Shown here one piece after another: positions 61,001 through 64,000 of a DNA stretch of 64,000 bases. Source of the DNA: Streptomyces sp. NBC_00237 (GTDB lineage: Bacteria > Actinomycetota > Actinomycetes > Streptomycetales > Streptomycetaceae); contig NZ_JAPEMT010000005.1 in assembly GCF_026342435.1 (NCBI RefSeq), positions 62,001-126,000 on the forward strand, written 5' to 3'. The notes under the pieces were generated by a model, which ran no database searches, was not told the origin of the DNA, and saw only the letters and a list, made by a program, of their open reading frames with translations. The translations under genes and the position numbers were made by a program. Every line of letters starts with the position of its first letter. The stretch's first letter is position 1.

Positions 61001-63535
61001 CGGTTGCTGTTCGCGTTGAACGGCGACCAGATGGCCTTCGATGATGACGCGGACGAGGGGAATCTCGTTGAGACGAAGCAGATCAAGCAGCGTAGGGCAA
61101 CGTCGGCTCTGAAGAAGGGCAACGGGACGCAGCAGCGCCGTGCCGTCATCCCGCTGAAGGAACTAGACGACTGGATCGCCTTCGTGGAGTCAATGGTCGG
61201 TACGGTGCCGGTCCCGGAGGCGACCTTTGCTACGACCGCCGATTCACTGGAGGAGCTGAAGCTTCTGGAAGAGGTCATCCAGGGGGAGATGGGTATGGAC
61301 GACGCCCGGAAGGCAGTGGAGACGCGATACCCATGGATGCGCCTCGTACGGGATATCGCCAAGGAACAGGGCTTCCTGCACTGGGAACTGGACTTTGCGG
61401 GGGTGTTCACGAGTTCGGCCGGAGGGTTCGATCTGCAGGTTGGGAATCCACCGTGGGTTCGGCCGCAGTGGAAGGAGAACCCGGTTCTCGGTGAGCATGA
61501 GCCCTGGTTCATGCTCACCGAGAAGCAGAAATCAGGGGAAAAGAATAGGCGGAGGAACGGTGAACTCGAGCGGGCGGAGGTGCGGGAATATTTGCTGAAG
61601 GAACTAATCGGCACCTTGTCTACCTCCAGTTACTTGTCTGCGTCCGCGACCTATCCTCTTATCGCGGGTACCAAGCCTGATCTTTACCGGGCCTTCATGT
61701 GCGAGGTTTGGGATCATTTCGGGCTGTGTGCCACGGCCGGGATGGTGCACCCAGACACACATTTTTCTGGAGACGATGAGGCGAGGCTGCGGGAGGCTGC
61801 ATATCGAAGGTTGCGACTGCATGGGGATTTCGTTAATGCAGGTAACCGGTTCTTTCCGTCGCCGGTAGGTAGGTCAAGTCATTTTGGTGTCCACGTCTAC
61901 GGAGGTGTCCAGGAAATTTCCTTTGACTCGCTTTCTTGGCTATTTACTGTGGATTCTCTGCGTCTATCCTTCGGTCATGATGGAAATGGGGTTGCTCCGG
62001 GTGTCAAGAATGATGGCTCTTGGGACGAGCGCCCTCATCGATCCAGAGTGATCCGGGTTACCTTGCAGACTCTTTCACGATGGCAAAAGCTCTCTGGGAG
62101 TTGGGCCACGCCATTGGAGCAGACCTGGATGTTGACGCCGGTCAGCAATCTCGAAGATGCCGCAATCGATGCGTTGTCGAACTACCCTATCCGCATGGGT
62201 GACGATCGGCATCAAATCAGCCCGGGACTGAGTGAGACCGTCGTGAAAGAACACCGCTATGGCCCTGATGGCGATGGTCCGCTGATTGAATACAATCAAG
62301 GTCGTGAGCAGCTTGGAGAATGCGAATCGTATTGTCTCGGGGACGTGATCCTGCAAGGTCCACAAGTTGGTGTCTCGAACCCAATCTTTAAGCAGCCCAG
62401 TCAAGGTTCTGGGGAAATGCGAGGCATGAATCATCTGCATATTCCCGATGGTCAAATGCCCGAAAGCGAGTTCATTCCTGCAGTGGATCGTTTGACATAC
62501 CTTTCCGAGCAGGATAAATGGGAAGTGTATTCGTCGACACGGGTTTCTGAATCCTGCTTCTGCGGGCCTTCTTCACGGTGTGGCGGGCGGGCCTCATTCG
62601 GGAGTGGTGTCGAGCGCCCAGGTGCAACGGTTGAATATTCTCGATTCTATCGAATGGCCTGGCGCGAATGGATTGCGATGGATACGGAGCGAAGTCTCTA
62701 CTGTGCAGTTATTCCTCCGGGTCCTAACCACCTTCTGACGCTCTGTAGTGCAACGCTCGGCAGCGACTTTCAGACCGTGCTGACGACAGGATTCTGGTCG
62801 TCTATTCCGCTGGACTACATGCTCCGAATCACGGGTACCAAGCATCTTCAGCCATCCCCGGCCAGGCGCATGCCCGTTCCTTCCCTTGATCATCCCCTTG
62901 CTCCTGCTCTTCTCCTCCGCGCCCTTCGCCTCAACGCTCTCACCACGGCCTATGCCGATCTCTGGAGTGACCTTTACGATCCCAGGTGGCCCGGCTACGA
63001 ACCCTGGGCCGTCTCTTGGCCCGGTATGAAGACTGAGCTGCATGCCGTTACCCCTTCATGGCAACGCGACAGCCCCCTCCGCACCGAGTACGCCCGCCGT
63101 GCAGCGCTCGTCGAAATCGACGCGCTCGTAGCGGTGTGGCTCGGCATCGATGCGGACACCCTCGTTGCCATGTACCGGGCCCGGTTCCCGATCATGCAGG
63201 ACTTCGACCGGGTGACCTGGTTCGACGCCACCGAGCGGAAGATCGCCGGGGACCGCTACACCTACGGCTTCGATCAGACCAAGGACCACTGGGCCGAGTT
63301 CGAGGCTTACCAGGAGGTGGTCGGCGAGCCTTCGGACACCGGTGTCCTCCCGGCCGAGCCCAATTCTGAGTTCCCCGAGGCAGCCACACCCCCCACCGGT
63401 TACACCGCCCCCTTCTACAAAGCCAACCGTGAGCGCGAAATGCGTGCTGCCCACGCCTACTTCAAGCAGCGTCTCGACGCGGCCGTTGCCCAGGGTCTGT
63501 GGGACCCGGAGACCATGGAGGTTCCGTCCCGATGA
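58061..63535 (+). CDS. Large N6-adenine DNA methylase, DrmMI/PglX-like
   Basis: An 1824-residue protein. Residues 1-600 form a helical N-domain (LYRVLFLLYAEARPELGILP is typical of Eco57I/PglX-like enzymes). SAM motif I EPALGSGAF is at 640 and catalytic NPPW at 1129; the 490 residues between include a long charged insertion. The target-recognition part (about 1160-1603) has visibly lower GC and different codon use. No PD-(D/E)xK nuclease motif was seen. It would methylate host DNA so that the helicases spare it. It overlaps both neighbours by ATGA, so all three are translationally coupled. It is longer than usual for the family. Confidence 0.88.
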   Translation: MSYTYDSFANRGEYLSAHYFSEELENTLKKKTAGDEGLFTLWTTRETDEHDPRPTPREALPKLRGDYLSTARPFFLSARANEEQDLIGSTYDDPSGEWPERVSAWHARVLAALGYEATDETSRPLVVYSAGREYEVQTAWHGDGIVALDCGWTASLDDALEADGGPGRLIHPLKTAEGLIEAGEKLAGWLAESELYEPGGDAPRFVLLLCGGVLVLADRNAWREGRYLAASLDAAFARNDLAKSGELALLAALFSHDMLAPRADGKGRRLDAVIKASRDNAVGVNSELRKGLQRSVEIIANEVLARLRREGLEPRDIEDLEKGSFARQLTRESLRYLYRVLFLLYAEARPELGILPADDSTYEAGYSVARLRELVARERKLVDEESRKGFHLYASLDVLFNKVNFGHRPHGTERDDHLPADQRSQGRGLRFEALSSELFDPKSITLIGTQILDPRWDEDGGTEPRWLDLRLRNEALHEVLRLLTMKEAGVKGRQGGFISYRNLGINQLGAVYEGLMSYTGIIADEELAEVAKPGAKKQGGKQYGDPEKGSWLIPAGRLGDYPENTWVVHSAQDAEQQGLRGPKKYEAGKFVYRLAGRDRETSASYYTPESLTQVTVELALKHRLTDETRASELLKYTICEPALGSGAFLNEAINQVADEYLKRRQVELGVSLDASKALEAKQKVKAYIALHNAYGIDLNATGVELAEVSLWLNTMHPGMRAPWFGLHLRRGNSLIGARRWVYEADRIKKERNVGGTTPVKLPFRDVEGGGAEQTLPKGAVHQFLLPTPGWGAVAGVSGDAKKLVEQLAGPQLKQLKAWKSGVQSKPKTTGGKSSQLARLQAAAERVEFLWQLVAKRMELSEREIARTIEVWGAEREEDAEEYAFLRRDKENSDGESLPLTKEQVFKDLFEAEGSPYWRLKQVMDAWCALWFWPLDRVGLLDGTDVEYETAPVVTVDALLSSGVPQVGEAEPAPEPRYVESRLLFALNGDQMAFDDDADEGNLVETKQIKQRRATSALKKGNGTQQRRAVIPLKELDDWIAFVESMVGTVPVPEATFATTADSLEELKLLEEVIQGEMGMDDARKAVETRYPWMRLVRDIAKEQGFLHWELDFAGVFTSSAGGFDLQVGNPPWVRPQWKENPVLGEHEPWFMLTEKQKSGEKNRRRNGELERAEVREYLLKELIGTLSTSSYLSASATYPLIAGTKPDLYRAFMCEVWDHFGLCATAGMVHPDTHFSGDDEARLREAAYRRLRLHGDFVNAGNRFFPSPVGRSSHFGVHVYGGVQEISFDSLSWLFTVDSLRLSFGHDGNGVAPGVKNDGSWDERPHRSRVIRVTLQTLSRWQKLSGSWATPLEQTWMLTPVSNLEDAAIDALSNYPIRMGDDRHQISPGLSETVVKEHRYGPDGDGPLIEYNQGREQLGECESYCLGDVILQGPQVGVSNPIFKQPSQGSGEMRGMNHLHIPDGQMPESEFIPAVDRLTYLSEQDKWEVYSSTRVSESCFCGPSSRCGGRASFGSGVERPGATVEYSRFYRMAWREWIAMDTERSLYCAVIPPGPNHLLTLCSATLGSDFQTVLTTGFWSSIPLDYMLRITGTKHLQPSPARRMPVPSLDHPLAPALLLRALRLNALTTAYADLWSDLYDPRWPGYEPWAVSWPGMKTELHAVTPSWQRDSPLRTEYARRAALVEIDALVAVWLGIDADTLVAMYRARFPIMQDFDRVTWFDATERKIAGDRYTYGFDQTKDHWAEFEAYQEVVGEPSDTGVLPAEPNSEFPEAATPPTGYTAPFYKANREREMRAAHAYFKQRLDAAVAQGLWDPETMEVPSR

Positions 63536-64000
63536 GGCCGACGCTCGAAGCGCAGGGGCTGAAGGAGAGCCTGCTTCAGTACCTGTCGACGACCTACGGT
63601 CTCGCGGACGAGGGCGCCCGTAAGGCGTTGGAGGCGTTCCTCGGGAACGAGACCACCGGCATGTTCCGGGGCCCGTACCTCCGCCTCCGTACGCCCTTCA
63701 CCCGAGCCGACGACGGCTGGCAGCAGCACCTGGACTGGCGGCGTACCGACGACTGGTCCCCGTACGCGCACCAGGCCCGCGCGTTCGCCCGGTTGACCAG
63801 CAAGGACGGGCACACACCGCAACCCACCCTCGTCACCACCGGCACTGGCTCCGGCAAGACCGAGTCGTTCCTCTACCCCATCCTCGACCACTGCGCCCGC
63901 GAGCGCGCGGCCGGGAACACCGGCGTCAAGGCTGTCTTCCTCTACCCGATGAACGCCCTCGCCACCGACCAAGCAGGCCGTATCAACGACTTGCTCACCG
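63532..64000 (+). CDS. DEAD/DEAH-box helicase, N-terminal part only
   Basis: 156 codons are inside the window. After about 95 residues (LKESLLQYLSTTYGL, RGPYLRLRTPF, SPYAHQARAF) comes Walker A TGTGSGKTES (104-111) and FLYPMNALATDQ (motif Ia). This is the start of a large superfamily-2 helicase of the kind that often ends in DUF1998. It may be DrmA, but the N-terminus also suits other helicases of defence islands such as DruE-like proteins. ATG 63532 overlaps the methylase stop. Confidence 0.85.
   Translation, partial: MRPTLEAQGLKESLLQYLSTTYGLADEGARKALEAFLGNETTGMFRGPYLRLRTPFTRADDGWQQHLDWRRTDDWSPYAHQARAFARLTSKDGHTPQPTLVTTGTGSGKTESFLYPILDHCARERAAGNTGVKAVFLYPMNALATDQAGRINDLLT

Noticed and set aside
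63532..64000. Naming the last gene drmA outright
   Set aside because: Only 156 codons are visible and the N-terminus is shared by several helicases of defence islands.
1..64000. tRNA or rRNA genes, CRISPR arrays, replication origins
   Set aside because: No cloverleaf, rRNA block, regularly spaced 25-40 bp repeats or DnaA-box cluster was found by reading; the tandem arrays present have 7-21 bp units without spacers.

Overview
The window is high-GC actinobacterial DNA, almost certainly a Streptomyces chromosome. Codons strongly prefer G or C at the third position, GTG/TTG starts and GTGA/ATGA stop-start overlaps are common, and the gene set is typical of the genus: a divergent EF-Tu (Tuf3 type), undecaprenyl-diphosphatase, Lnt, a lipobox subtilase, and dispersed Streptomyces intergenic repeats.

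Positions 1-44,230 look like ordinary chromosome. At the left edge is the end of a nonribosomal peptide cluster: a Cy-A(MT)-PCP module whose adenylation pocket reads as cysteine, a free carrier protein, a type II thioesterase and a LysE-type exporter, all coupled by overlaps. Next come a HipA-like kinase/DUF3037 pair, two short-chain dehydrogenases behind a clear promoter and palindrome, a peptide-binding lipoprotein, ung, a TetR/FAD-monooxygenase divergon with two matching operators, lnt, a lipoprotein subtilase, uppP, a TVP38 membrane protein, an alkylation-repair protein, tuf3 divergent from a spermidine-synthase-like gene, a membrane-anchored proline-rich protein, a hotdog thioesterase and a DedA protein. 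Positions 28,176-37,773 form a polysaccharide-use locus: a Gfo/Idh oxidoreductase, a GntR/LacI-hybrid regulator, an ABC sugar importer and a secreted heparinase II/III-like protein. Similar palindromes lie in front of the oxidoreductase and the importer.

From about 44,300 the character changes. A CoA-binding-protein gene is preceded by a diverged copy of its own 3' half, which looks like the edge of an acquired island. An IS30-family element follows, sitting on a 5'-truncated gene. Then come decayed remnants of a phage head-packaging module (terminase small and large subunits, probable portal, scaffold) mixed with small genes of unknown function, and an 18-G homopolymer.

Positions 51,692-64,000 (cut by the window end) carry what appears to be a multi-gene defence locus. 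It comprises a protein joining a PUA-like N-domain, two CBS motifs and a HEPN-like C-domain with an R-x4-H motif; a soluble Ser/Thr kinase; a SNF2-type helicase; a very large N6-adenine methylase (1824 aa) whose probable target-recognition part has a visible base-composition drop; and a second DEAD-type helicase. The helicase-methylase-helicase order resembles class 1 DISARM, but the kinase and the CBS-HEPN protein are not standard parts of it. This is the best candidate here for an undescribed system.
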